DNA from: Gimesia chilikensis
GTDB lineage: Bacteria; Planctomycetota; Planctomycetia; Planctomycetales; Planctomycetaceae
Direction of reading: 5' to 3'
Length of the DNA: 64,000 nucleotides
Assembly (NCBI RefSeq): GCF_007744075.1
Contig: NZ_CP036266.1
Span: forward strand, 1,079,001 to 1,143,000
In this document: piece after piece, positions 1 to 12,632 of the stretch
Numbering within the stretch: position 1 is the first letter of the stretch
Layout of the letters: each line of letters opens with the position of its first letter
Made by a program: the position numbers and the translations under genes
Notes under the pieces: model-generated
Databases searched by the model: none
What the model was told of the DNA's origin: nothing
Seen by the model: the letters and a program-made list of their open reading frames with translations, nothing else

Positions 1-1319
1 CTTTTGCCGGACATGTTCGAACCGCTGATCATCAGCAGGCGGTCCTGTGAATTCAGTGTGACATCGTTGCGAACGACCTGATGTTCGGGAATCAGGGGGT
101 GCCCCAGGCTGGTGCCTTCGAAACAGGGGCCAGTTGTCGGTTCCACGATTTCGGGGAAGGGATCTGTAGGGTGTTCATAGGCGTGGCCGGCCAGGGAGCA
201 GAGGGCCTCAAATTCGCCGACCGCTGCCAGCCATTCGGGGCAGTGTGGTCCCACACGTTTGAGCCAGCGTTCGATGGCGCTCAGGTAGTGAAACGGGATT
301 CCCAGCAGAATCGTCAATGGGGCAGAAAACTGATTGCGGAAGCAGTTGTTCAAGCCCTGAATGTATCGTCTGAGCTGGGCGATGCTCTTTGAAGGAGGGA
401 CGCCGTCAGTCTGCAGGGCCGCGATAATTGCCTGGAGGTGCGGCGAGTTAAATTCGCGCTGTTCAATCAAAGACAGAACATCGGAGAGCACCGGCAGTCC
501 GTCGCGGACTTCATCGGTCTGGCTCAGCAGTTCGCGGATCTGCGGACCCACAAAGAAGAGCAGGCAGACCTGAATGATGATGGCGACCACGATCGGGGCG
601 ATTCCGGTCCAGGAGAACAGCCAGCTGATGACTGACAGGGCGGCGAAGATCCCCGTGATCATCGAGGCCCACTGCAGGGGAGCGGGAATGGAGATCAGGG
701 GTTGCCCGACCCAGTCGGCCAGGTGAGTCTGTTCGATTTCACTATGGGTTTCCGCTTCGAGCAGTTCTAACGTCTCGCGAAAATCGAGTTCGTTGCGGAG
801 CTCTTCGACGGATTGCTGACGCGCGCGGATGACACTGGTCTCAGCCGGGCCAAGCAGCCAGCGGGCCAGCGTCTCTTCTCCCAGCTTCGTACGGGCGGCA
901 CAGATCAGCTGGAACAGAGAGCCTCTCCCTAACAGGTCCAGGTCGCCGGCGTACATGTGTTGCGGGTCGTAATATTCTTCACCGGTGGGCCGGACGTCAA
1001 TCCACTTGTCGTCCAGGCGATCCAGGGCGGTTCGATAGTAGGCTTCCGCGAGCCGGGCCCGTTTAAGGCGGCGGATACAGCGGGCGTGCAGAATCACCAG
1101 TACAATGAAGGCGATCGCAGGCACAAAGAGCCACTGGGCGCTCAGGATTTCGGCCAGCGTGGAGGCCAGCAGGATTCCGACTGCTGCCAGAAAGACAAAG
1201 CCCCGCCATGTCGAAAAGCGGTCGCTTTCCTTCACAAATGCCTGTACGTCCGACGCACGACTGGCGAGCCGCTGTTCGTATTCGGTCCGGGGGTTCTGCT
1301 GATTCTGGGGGGCTTGCAT
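1..1319 (-). CDS. Membrane-anchored MutS-like ATPase, partial (C-terminal part beyond window)
   Basis: The reverse strand is open from an ATG at 1319 to the window edge (439 complete codons); an in-frame TGA lies about 50 nt upstream of the ATG, so the start is well bounded. Two hydrophobic segments lie near residues 40-75 and another pair near 210-255. Between and after them is a helical region resembling the MutS lever/core domain. The visible end reads GSNMSGK, the start of the Walker A loop of the MutS ATPase (compare GPNMGGKST in MutS). The mismatch-recognition N-terminal domain of MutS is absent, so this is a MutS-fold membrane protein of unknown role rather than classical mismatch repair. 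The ATPase remainder is off the window. Function is not known; the family call rests on the Walker A context and overall layout. Confidence 0.8.
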   Translation of the reverse strand, partial: MQAPQNQQNPRTEYEQRLASRASDVQAFVKESDRFSTWRGFVFLAAVGILLASTLAEILSAQWLFVPAIAFIVLVILHARCIRRLKRARLAEAYYRTALDRLDDKWIDVRPTGEEYYDPQHMYAGDLDLLGRGSLFQLICAARTKLGEETLARWLLGPAETSVIRARQQSVEELRNELDFRETLELLEAETHSEIEQTHLADWVGQPLISIPAPLQWASMITGIFAALSVISWLFSWTGIAPIVVAIIIQVCLLFFVGPQIRELLSQTDEVRDGLPVLSDVLSLIEQREFNSPHLQAIIAALQTDGVPPSKSIAQLRRYIQGLNNCFRNQFSAPLTILLGIPFHYLSAIERWLKRVGPHCPEWLAAVGEFEALCSLAGHAYEHPTDPFPEIVEPTTGPCFEGTSLGHPLIPEHQVVRNDVTLNSQDRLLMISGSNMSGK

Positions 1320-1480
1320 CGAGTTCGTAATCTTCTGAGAACGCTCTTCTGGTAAAGCTCACTTCTAACGGATTGACGGGTTCATTGCCAGCGTAAACAA
1401 CGGTGAATTCTGATTTGCAATGAGTCTTCGTACAGGGTAAAACAACCATGCATCTCAGTTATTTTCAGGAGAAACCGGGC

Positions 1481-2350
1481 ATGGATCAAGTACCTGTTAT
1501 CGACACGCATCAGCACCTCTGGGACCTGGATCTATTCGAGTTGCCCTGGCTGCAACTGCCTGGAATGGATGTCCTGCGCCGCAGCTTTAGGATGTCCGAC
1601 TACCTGGAGGCGACACGAAATTGCCCGGTCGCCAAAACGGTTTACATGGAAGTAAATGTTCACCCGGATCTGCATGCGAAAGAAGCCCGCTACGTACTTG
1701 AGTTGTGCGCTCAGTCTGATAATCCAATGTCAGGAGCCGTCATTGGAGGGCAGCCGGGCGAAGCCGGTTTTGAATCGTACCTGGCAGAGTTCCTTGGGAA
1801 TCCGTTCCTGAAGGGCGTGCGGAGTATTTTGCACGATCCGGATCGGCCTCGGGGCATGTGCCTGACGCCTCAATTCAAACAGAATATCCAGCTGCTCGGT
1901 CAGCATGATCTGAGTTTCGATTTGTGCATGCGACCGGTGGAGTATCTGGATGCGGTGGAGCTGGTTGATGCCTGTCCGGAGACGCGGTTCATTGTTGATC
2001 ATTGCGGCAATATGAGTGTGCAGCCCGATCAGCAGGAGGCCCGTGCGGAATGGGAATCGGGTCTGCGACAACTGGCTGAGCGGGAGCAGGTGATGTGTAA
2101 GATTTCGGGAATCGTGGCGACTGCGACTCCCGCAACATGGAAACCGGCAGACCTCAAACAGAACATCGACTTCTGCCTGGACACGTTTGGCGAGGACCGC
2201 GTCTTCTTCGGAGGGGACTGGCCCGTCTGTACGCTGACGGCGACGTTTGAAACATGGTACGAGGCACTGCAGTGGATTGTGCAGGATCGCTCCGAGGCTT
2301 TTCAGCGAAAGCTGTTCCACGACAATGCGGAAGCGTTCTATCGACTTTAA
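1481..2350 (+). CDS. Amidohydrolase 2 family protein (COG3618-like lactonase/metal-dependent hydrolase)
   Basis: TIM-barrel metal hydrolase of the Amidohydro_2 / L-fuconolactonase-like group. Near the N-terminus is DTHQHLW (H10 and H12, metal ligands), in the middle FIVDHCGN with a conserved His, and near the C-terminus FFGGDWPV with the conserved Asp; order and spacing match the family. I chose ATG 1481 because AGGAG lies 9 nt upstream and the protein then begins just before the conserved strand; an in-frame ATG at 1448 would add 11 residues. At 289 aa the length is normal. It is probably cytoplasmic. The substrate, probably a sugar lactone or similar ring, cannot be read from sequence. It is divergent from the MutS-like gene, and the secreted-protein gene follows 52 nt downstream. 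Confidence 0.85.
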   Translation: MDQVPVIDTHQHLWDLDLFELPWLQLPGMDVLRRSFRMSDYLEATRNCPVAKTVYMEVNVHPDLHAKEARYVLELCAQSDNPMSGAVIGGQPGEAGFESYLAEFLGNPFLKGVRSILHDPDRPRGMCLTPQFKQNIQLLGQHDLSFDLCMRPVEYLDAVELVDACPETRFIVDHCGNMSVQPDQQEARAEWESGLRQLAEREQVMCKISGIVATATPATWKPADLKQNIDFCLDTFGEDRVFFGGDWPVCTLTATFETWYEALQWIVQDRSEAFQRKLFHDNAEAFYRL

Positions 2351-2402
2351 GCTTGAAGTCGTTTTAATCTAACAGCTGATTCTCAAACAGGGAGGCAGGA
2401 AT

Positions 2403-3305
2403 ATGAGGCACCTGGTTTTTACGGTTCTGATCTTGATGGTGCTGCCGCAGGTGGCTTACTCGGAAGGACCGGATGCCGCTGCAGGAGACGCACTGCTGAA
2501 GCTGAATGGGGACTTCATCGAAGCGCATGCGGCTGCGAGAAAACTGGACCTCGCCTCTGGCGGACCGATCATTCTGCTGAAAGATGGTCAGCTCGTATTG
2601 ATCCGTGGCGGGAAGGAAACGACTTCGGAAATTCTGTTTCCCCGGTACGACACGGTGAAAGTCTTTGCCCACATGCCGGTCGCGATCTACCTCATGCTGG
2701 GGCCAGCTGGTGCAGGAGAACTGGATACGGAACGCCTGCAGCAACTGGCCGAGTATCATGGTCAGATTGACCGGGTCGAGAAGCAACTGGATCACATTGG
2801 CCTGGAGGGAGAACAGTTGAAGCGGCAGAAACAGTTACTGGCCGGTTCGAAACAGTTCCTGGAACACGTGATTCAACAGCAACGCTTTAGTACTGAAGAG
2901 CTTTATACGTTCACGCGCAGTATGCTGCCGATGATTCAGGCGAATATTGCGGAGGCGGCTGCCAGTCAGCTGGATGCCATGCATCAGCAGGTCATGGCGT
3001 GGAAAAAAGAGATGACGCCTGAAGAATGGCAGAAACTCCGGGTGTCGGTGAAGGGGGCTGTACTGGCCCGCGAGGGGAATCTGGCGATGCAGTATTTTGA
3101 GCGCCTGCTGAATCTTGAGGGGCCCGGCATGCGGCTGATTTACATGGAACGCTATGTGCCACCCACGCCGATGCAGACCCTGCTGGCGACCCGTTCCGTG
3201 GATCGCGGAATCAGCATCGCCTTTTTCGACAATCCGGACCGCATGTTCCGCGACGTCCTGGCAGACGCGGCGGCGGCACACATTAAGCAGATGAACTTTG
3301 ACTAG
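2403..3305 (+). CDS. Secreted hypothetical protein with helical core
   Basis: I do not recognise the family. The first 20 residues form a signal peptide (hydrophobic stretch then AYS before EGP). The mature part is about 280 aa. It is mainly helical, rich in Gln, Glu and Leu, with a possible coiled-coil region around residues 105-160, and has no Cys and no catalytic motif that I can see. GGGAGG lies about 8 nt before the ATG. The gene is on the same strand as the amidohydrolase and 52 nt after it, so they may be co-transcribed. Likely exported to the periplasm; function unknown. Confidence 0.75.
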   Translation: MRHLVFTVLILMVLPQVAYSEGPDAAAGDALLKLNGDFIEAHAAARKLDLASGGPIILLKDGQLVLIRGGKETTSEILFPRYDTVKVFAHMPVAIYLMLGPAGAGELDTERLQQLAEYHGQIDRVEKQLDHIGLEGEQLKRQKQLLAGSKQFLEHVIQQQRFSTEELYTFTRSMLPMIQANIAEAAASQLDAMHQQVMAWKKEMTPEEWQKLRVSVKGAVLAREGNLAMQYFERLLNLEGPGMRLIYMERYVPPTPMQTLLATRSVDRGISIAFFDNPDRMFRDVLADAAAAHIKQMNFD

Positions 3306-3384
3306 AGTGTCGAGGGTGAATCAGTGTCTGCAGGTGAATCAGGTAAAAATACAACATGAAATCACAGTTTCAGGAAATAAAAAC

Positions 3385-4230
3385 ATGAATGATCAGGCCC
3401 CCGACGCTCCCAATACTGATGATCCTTTTGCTGAGAGAAGGCGTATACGAGAGGAGATGTACGCTGCTGCTCCAGTTGTCGATGTCTTGGGGGTATATGT
3501 CAGCGGTAAAGGGGGATGGAACGAGAGTGATGGGCAGGCAACACTCTCTTTTGAATTTCCTGTTTGGAAAGCTGCATCCAACAGCCCAGTTCATGAAGAA
3601 TTGTCAGTGTTTTATACTACGACTCGAGAGGAGTACGAATCACTTATATCATTATTAATCCCTTATCAAGTTTATCAGATTCGTGCACGAGTTCTGTTGC
3701 CCACTGATGAATTTGATTTGAGTGAAGCCCGACTTGTTGAATTTATCGGTGCAGATACTTCCGATGCGGAATTAAACGAGTATCTGAGTGAATTACAGAA
3801 ACCGGTTACTTATCAGGATCGTGAGTTAGGGGTATTTACACTCAATCGCGATTATGAGCTGTTCCAGTCGAAGACGCAGTGGAACGGACGGGAGATAGAA
3901 TTAACGCTGAATGTGAAAGAGCTGGATGAAAACAATGCTGCTTTGAAAACGGCACATCAACTCTGGGACCAGCAAGCCGAATGGGACCAGCGTGTTCGTC
4001 AATATCTGGAGCAGGAAATGTTGCCCGTCAAAAATGACAGCTGGCGGGATGATGGCGAAGCAGAGGTGGGCGCAGCGGAATTCCGCGCGAAAACCGAGCT
4101 GGAATCGATCCTGGTCAACGATGATGATTCGTTCGAGTTCTGGTTCGATGACGGCGAAATGTTTGGTTATCACATGCTGTACTGCAGGGGCGAGCTGACC
4201 ACAGGCTTTTTCCAGGCGAGCCTGGGTTAA
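3385..4230 (+). CDS. DUF2262-like protein
   Basis: The C-terminal half carries the pattern expected of DUF2262: a short strand near FTLNRDYELF, a helix with repeated acidic and Gln residues, and a final block SFEFWFDDGEMFGYH...CRG..TTGFFQASLG. The family has no established biochemical role, although similar domains occur among toxin-immunity type proteins. I chose ATG 3385 because AGGA stands 9 nt upstream and the residues before it look like leader sequence; a longer frame opens at 3298 inside the preceding gene. The stop codon overlaps that of the convergent der gene by two bases. Confidence 0.7.
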   Translation: MNDQAPDAPNTDDPFAERRRIREEMYAAAPVVDVLGVYVSGKGGWNESDGQATLSFEFPVWKAASNSPVHEELSVFYTTTREEYESLISLLIPYQVYQIRARVLLPTDEFDLSEARLVEFIGADTSDAELNEYLSELQKPVTYQDRELGVFTLNRDYELFQSKTQWNGREIELTLNVKELDENNAALKTAHQLWDQQAEWDQRVRQYLEQEMLPVKNDSWRDDGEAEVGAAEFRAKTELESILVNDDDSFEFWFDDGEMFGYHMLYCRGELTTGFFQASLG

Positions 4231-5627
4231 TCCTGCTCGAATTCTTCTTCGAGTTCGTCGCGCATATCCAGGCTGGGGCCGATGTCTTCCTTGAGGTCCT
4301 TGGAGCGGTAGTAGATCTTGATGGGGATCTCGTTGAAGGGAAGTTCTTCCCGCAGCACGCCGCTGAGGTAACGTTTCCAGGACTCGCTGAACAGTTTCGA
4401 ATCGTTGCACTTCAGAACGATGGTCGGCGGTTCGGTGGCGACCTGGGTGGCGTAGAAGATTTTCGGACGCCGGTTCTTGGAGTAGGGGGGCTGATTATTT
4501 TGAATCGCCGCCCGCACGACCTTGTTGAGCCGTCCGGTGGAAACCCGCTTGCGGGACTGCTTGTAGATTGTCTGTGCCAGGTTGACGACCTGCTTGATGT
4601 TCTTCGAATCGCGGGCGGTCACCAGGGCGACCGGGGCGTGCCGCATGGTGCGGAACTGGCTGGTCAGGTATTCGTCCCACTTCTCCGATGTCATTTTGCT
4701 TTCGCGGGCCAGGTCCCATTTATTCACGACGAAAATACAGGGCTTGTGGTTCTCTTCAATTTCCGCGACCAGCTGTTTGTCGACCTTGGAGATGGTCTGC
4801 TGGGAATCGAAGAACATCAGTACCACATTGGCGCGGCGGATACTGCGTTTCGCACGGGTCAGGCCGTAGAATTCGATGTCATTCGCCAGACTCTTGCGTT
4901 TCCGCACCCCCGGTGTGTCGATGGCCAGGAATGATTTGTCGTCGAATTCAAACCGGATGTCGACGCTGTCCCGCGTGGTGCCGGCGACTTCGCTGACGAT
5001 CATGCGTTCTGACTCGGCCAGGGCGTTGATGAAGGTACTTTTCCCCACGTTCCGCCGACCGACGATGGCGATTTTGAGTTCGGGTGGATTGGAGAGATGT
5101 TCGCCTTCCGATTCTTCAAACTCTTCAGCCGGGGGGAGGTTATCCAGAATTGTGTTGATCAGTTCATTCCGGTTGCGGTTCCCTTTGACACTGGTGAGCA
5201 CGACGGGGGCTTTGGTCAGACCAAAAAACTGGGCTGCTTCGTCATCGGTGCGGGTGGAATCGCATTTGTTGACGCAGAGGATCTTGGGCTTTTCGATGGA
5301 ACGGAGCCGCTGGGCGACTTCTTCGTCCAGGTGGGCCAGGCCCATGGAACCATCTACCACAAACAGGATCAGGTCTGCTTCGTCGATGCCGACCTGGATC
5401 TGGCGTTCAATGTCTTCCGACAGATCGTCGCTGTCGGTAATGCCGATGCCCCCCGTATCGACGAGTTCGAAGTAGCGTTCTTTTTCATGTACGAGATACG
5501 TGACGCGATCGCGGGTCACGCCGGCGGTCGGATCGACAATCGCGATCCGGTGTCCGGCGATCCAGTTAAAGATCGAACTTTTGCCTACATTCGGGCGGCC
5601 GACGATGGCAATTTTGGGTATGGCCAT
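4227..5627 (-). CDS. der: Ribosome-assembly GTPase Der (EngA)
   Basis: Der is an essential GTPase with two tandem G domains that helps mature the 50S ribosomal subunit in the cytoplasm. Domain 1 has GRPNVGKS (10-17), DTGG and NKCD. Domain 2 begins near residue 190 with GRRNVGKS, followed by DTPG and NKWD. The C-terminal ~100 residues form the KH-like domain, ending in an acidic tail. At 466 aa the length is typical. It converges on the DUF2262-like gene with overlapping stop codons (tta at 4227-4229, taa at 4228-4230), so no terminator fits between them. G-motifs are intact, so it should be active. Confidence 0.97.
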   Translation of the reverse strand: MAIPKIAIVGRPNVGKSSIFNWIAGHRIAIVDPTAGVTRDRVTYLVHEKERYFELVDTGGIGITDSDDLSEDIERQIQVGIDEADLILFVVDGSMGLAHLDEEVAQRLRSIEKPKILCVNKCDSTRTDDEAAQFFGLTKAPVVLTSVKGNRNRNELINTILDNLPPAEEFEESEGEHLSNPPELKIAIVGRRNVGKSTFINALAESERMIVSEVAGTTRDSVDIRFEFDDKSFLAIDTPGVRKRKSLANDIEFYGLTRAKRSIRRANVVLMFFDSQQTISKVDKQLVAEIEENHKPCIFVVNKWDLARESKMTSEKWDEYLTSQFRTMRHAPVALVTARDSKNIKQVVNLAQTIYKQSRKRVSTGRLNKVVRAAIQNNQPPYSKNRRPKIFYATQVATEPPTIVLKCNDSKLFSESWKRYLSGVLREELPFNEIPIKIYYRSKDLKEDIGPSLDMRDELEEEFEQD

Positions 5628-5941
5628 GATGAATCTATATTATCCAAAGGAATCGTTTTCAGTTTGAATTCGACGGGAGCCGGTTCACTCGCTTGATTTC
5701 CCGCTGTCGGGGCTGTATCCCTGAAAGCTGGCAGGGGGAAACGGTGAAGCGCCTGTCAAATCGGAGCTGATTGCTGCTGACATTCAAGCCGGTGAGGGGA
5801 CCGGGCGGTCACAAACAGTGCTCGGCGAACCACAGCCTGCGGTTCGCATATTATAGCGGCTGAGTCATATTTCTACAGGTTATCCAGTTGACCGGCGATT
5901 GTTAATCAACTGGAGCCCTGCGTTTGGGAACTTCCGGCTAA
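5628..5941. other. Divergent intergenic region between der and hpnC
   Basis: No gene is seen. It must hold divergent promoters. A hairpin with 7-bp arms GCGAACC/GGTTCGC lies at 5825-5847 and is followed at once by TATTATAG, which resembles a -10 element for the rightward gene. A TTGACC and a GTTGA/TCAAC inverted pair lie at about 5888-5911. None of these can be assigned to a regulator. Confidence 0.4.
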
Positions 5942-6910
5942 ATGACGGTATTTGAGCACGAATTAGCAGCCTGGGGACCGGATTCGGCCTATTTCGAGGG
6001 GACGGATGCTCCTGTTTCCCTGTCGGAGGCACAGGCCTACTGTCGGCGGGTCGCGCTGGGGCATTACGAGAATTTCCCCGTCGTCTCCTGGGTGCTGCCG
6101 CGTGAGTTACGCACGCACTTCTTCAACGTGTATGCCTTCTGCCGCTGGGCCGATGACCTGGGGGATGAAATCGAAGGTGCAGAGCAATCGCTGGCGCTGC
6201 TCAGCTGGTGGCGGTCGCAGCTTGAAGCCTGTTACGCCGGACTGCCTCAGGCAGGACAACAGCATGGCTCAGAGACGGTCAAACTGCACCCGGTCTTCAT
6301 TGCGTTGACGCCGACGATTGTTGAGTTCGGTCTGCCGCAGCAGGCCTTTGATGATCTGATTCAGGCGTTCGAACAGGATCAGCGGGTACAGGAATACGAG
6401 ACCTTCGCACAACTGCTGGAGTACTGCCAGCGAAGTGCCAATCCGGTGGGACGACTGGTCCTGCATCTGTGCCGATCGGTGACCGAGGAGAACCTGGCGT
6501 GGTCCGATTCGATCTGCACTGGCCTGCAACTCGCAAATTTCTGGCAGGATGTGGCCCGGGATTATGAGATCGGCCGCATCTATCTGCCCGCGGAGGATCG
6601 ACGTCAGTTCGGTTATAGCCAGGAGCAGTTAGAGAACCGTGAATTTAACCCAGCATTTCAGTGTCTGCTGGCGTTTGAGGTCGAACGGGCGCGTAAATAT
6701 CTGCGGGATGGATTACCTTTGGTGCCCCGCCTGCCGGGCCGTCTGCAGGTGGATATCGATCTGTTTGCGCGGGGAGGCTTGAGGATCCTGGATCATGTGG
6801 AAGGCGTGCAGTTCAACGTCTGGAAAACGCGGCCGGTGGTCTCCAAGGGAGAGTTCTTTGGCCTGTTGATGCAGAGTCTCGCCCGGCGGTGGGGGCTGTT
6901 GGGACGTTAG
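5942..6910 (+). CDS. hpnC: Squalene-pathway enzyme HpnC (hydroxysqualene synthase)
   Basis: Trans-isoprenyl diphosphate synthase fold of the squalene/phytoene synthase family. The first Asp-rich motif is DDLGDE (71-76) and the second lies in NFWQDVARDYEIGRIYLP (about 200-217), both typical of HpnC. In the bacterial HpnCDE route, HpnD makes presqualene diphosphate, HpnC converts it to hydroxysqualene and HpnE reduces that to squalene. This feeds hopanoids or C30 carotenoids. hpnD and hpnE are not in this window. A stop codon directly precedes the ATG, fixing the earliest start; no good Shine-Dalgarno is visible. A short hairpin GGGAC/GTCCC overlaps the stop without a T tract. Distinguishing HpnC from other members is by motif resemblance only. 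Confidence 0.85.
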   Translation: MTVFEHELAAWGPDSAYFEGTDAPVSLSEAQAYCRRVALGHYENFPVVSWVLPRELRTHFFNVYAFCRWADDLGDEIEGAEQSLALLSWWRSQLEACYAGLPQAGQQHGSETVKLHPVFIALTPTIVEFGLPQQAFDDLIQAFEQDQRVQEYETFAQLLEYCQRSANPVGRLVLHLCRSVTEENLAWSDSICTGLQLANFWQDVARDYEIGRIYLPAEDRRQFGYSQEQLENREFNPAFQCLLAFEVERARKYLRDGLPLVPRLPGRLQVDIDLFARGGLRILDHVEGVQFNVWKTRPVVSKGEFFGLLMQSLARRWGLLGR

Positions 6911-7173
6911 GTCCCTGATTCGGCCGTCCCGTTCCTGCAAATTCAGTGGGGATTAATTTCTGATGAAGAATGGTGAGTTCGCCCCGTTTGCCCTCTTTTA
7001 AGCTGGTCTCATTTTGCAAGATGCAAGGGGATCGGTGAGTTTGACGATGGGCTGATTCGGAAAAGATTCTTTTGATTTTTTTCGTGTGTTCGGGGTTGGA
7101 TTTGAATGAAATTTGTGTGTAATTTCTACAAATACAGGCTTTTGATGAGTCTGGTTAATGATTCTTGACATCT
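6911..7173. other. Intergenic region upstream of the nrd promoter
   Basis: No gene recognised. The sequence becomes AT-rich towards 7060-7170, as expected near a promoter. TTGACA at 7165-7170 is a good -35 hexamer, but no convincing -10 follows at the right distance. Confidence 0.4.
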
Positions 7174-7188
7174 TTGGACGATGTCCAA
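7174..7188. promoter_or_regulatory. Perfect inverted repeat upstream of nrdAB promoter
   Basis: TTGGAC-GAT-GTCCAA, 6-bp arms with a 3-bp spacer, lies just upstream of the proposed -35. It looks like a dimeric regulator site, but no regulator family can be named. Confidence 0.4.
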
Positions 7189-7197
7189 CATTTAGTA

Positions 7198-7231
7198 TTG
7201 ACTACTGAAATATACACACTATATTGGGTGT
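7198..7231 (+). promoter_or_regulatory. Putative nrdAB promoter with overlapping NrdR-like box
   Basis: TTGACT (7198-7203) and TATATT (7220-7225) are separated by 16 bp and resemble a sigma-70 type promoter. The -10 lies inside ACACTATATTGGGTGT (7216-7231), which matches 13 of 16 positions of the NrdR-box pattern ACACWATATATWGTGT. NrdR is the ATP-cone repressor of ribonucleotide reductase genes, so a site on the -10 of nrdA is what repression would need. A second box at the usual ~31-bp distance is not clear; a weak 10/16 match begins at 7188. Confidence 0.5.
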
Positions 7232-7721
7232 TATGAGTGAGTGACACAGACGAAACAGTACACGGCTGTTCCGTTCTGGGTCAAAAAGAAGTTGGTTTTC
7301 ACAAGCCTTGGGATGGTAAATCTCCGGATCGTTGCGGGCCGCGTTTTTGTCGCTTTTCAGAGTGCTCAACGTGTCTGCTGATGACTCGAAAAACCTGTCT
7401 GACAGAGACTTGCTGGAGCCTCGACTCTCACATGCGGTTATTGTTCAGAAATTGAATTTCAGATCAGTGAGGGTTCTGTAAGAGCAAACGGAGTTGCCAG
7501 TTCATGCAATGCGTAAATGCTGCCTGCCTGCTCCATTCTCTTTACGTTTCCTGTCTTGTCTGTTGTGCCTTTTCTGGCATTCGGAAGCGAGAGCACTTCA
7601 TGTAGTGTCACTGGGGGTGTCACTACAGATCATCTCACCACACATCTTTTGGATACACCTAAGCTGCTGTCGGCATGGACACAGCCGGATTTTTAGCATT
7701 CCATTTTAAGGAGGCAATCGA
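7232..7721 (+). other. Long 5' leader of nrdAB
   Basis: About 490 nt separate the proposed promoter from the nrdA start. Short open frames exist (for example 7237-7455), but they lack ribosome sites and family character. A tandem GTGTCACT repeat lies near 7604-7625. I see no cobalamin riboswitch core or other known element. It may be an untranslated leader or the promoter may be wrong. Confidence 0.35.
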
Positions 7722-10574
<2,853 letters not shown>

Positions 10575-10646
10575 TCTGGCGGGCTGCGTCCCACGATCCG
10601 TATTTGTGCTTACGTTACTTTTCCAAATGGATTTTAATGAGGTGTT

Positions 10647-11721
<1,075 letters not shown>

Positions 11722-11729
<8 letters not shown>

Positions 11730-11798
11730 TTCGTCCGCGACAAAATGGAATGCACCCTCGAAGGGACCACCAGCCGGTGGTCCCTTTTTTGATGCGCG
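11722..11798 (+). repeat. Direct repeat DR1: nrdB 3' end plus terminator
   Basis: A 77-bp unit beginning in the last two sense codons of nrdB and ending just past the terminator T tract (GATGCGCG). It is about 92% identical to 14266-14343 (6 substitutions and 1 extra T). The two copies bracket the DUF1559/lipoprotein module. Confidence 0.9.
11763..11790 (+). terminator. Rho-independent terminator of nrdAB
   Basis: Perfect 9-bp stem GGGACCACC/GGTGGTCCC with loop AGCC, followed by six Ts, 33 nt after the nrdB stop. Confidence 0.92.
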
Positions 11799-12632
11799 TG
11801 CAGTGTTGGGGGAAACGGAAGGCGGGGCTTTCAACTAAGCGTTTTATCTGTGGCTGTTGGAAAGAGATAAACCAACGCAGCTGGCGATAAGGGCCTGTAT
11901 TAGAGAGTTCAACGTCCTATGATTCTGTTGATCTCTGGTGCGAAATTAATTGGCAATCATCAAAAAGTTATGGCACTCACGAAGTTCTCCTCCGATGTCT
12001 CCATGTCTGCCCATTCTGAGGCGACGAAATACAAGTTCCCCTAAGTAAAGCATGGATAACAGTTTGTGACTCGATGTCTGGTGTCCGGTAATCTGAGGAT
12101 TTTAACTGCCCCTTTTGATACCCGCGACGGCACATGCTTTGCATTACTGTGTGCTGGAACACGGTGCTCTGTCCCTCCTGCTGAAGACCTCTCTTCGAGC
12201 CTCACGTTGAATGTCCTCTTGCTATATCTCATCCACTACAACATCAGGACACGAACAAGAGTTACTTATTGGAAAACAATTCCTTGTGCCATTCTACAAA
12301 TCCCCTTTTCATTCCTGGAAACGGTGATTCAGAAGGCGGGGCAGGACTCAGCAGAGTTTTGTTGGCGACTCCCTTTTAATTCGGGGAACTTATGTTCATT
12401 TTAGGATTTAGTATTGAATCAATGGCTTAACCATAGTTTAATAAATAATTAAAATAAACGATCTGTTTTCCCTCCAATAAGTGACCCTCCAATACGCTAT
12501 AGACCTCCGTTTGTGAGAATCCTTCTCATTATCATCATCACTAAACTAATCCAGCACACATATTAAGCTTCTGTACTTTCTAATCCTGTGGATTTATTTC
12601 TAAACCTATGAATTTTAAGAGGGAGTTATTTG
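11799..12632. other. 830-bp gap between nrdB terminator and DUF1559 gene
   Basis: No convincing gene. The region is AT-rich, above all in its last 250 bp before the DUF1559 start. The longest frame (12066-12404) has no ribosome site, unlikely composition and no recognisable family. It presumably carries the promoter and leader of the DUF1559 gene. It also forms the left arm of the segment enclosed by the two direct repeats. Confidence 0.4.

Noticed and set aside
1063..1449. 128-codon minus-strand frame starting upstream of the MutS-like gene
   Set aside because: It is out of frame with the MutS-like protein, ends inside it and has unlikely composition; the frame from ATG 1319 carries the family motifs.
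7237..7455. 72-codon frame in the nrdA leader
   Set aside because: Starts at a GTG without a ribosome site; composition is not protein-like.
12066..12404. 112-codon frame before the DUF1559 gene
   Set aside because: No ribosome site, no motif and odd residue mix; treated as non-coding.
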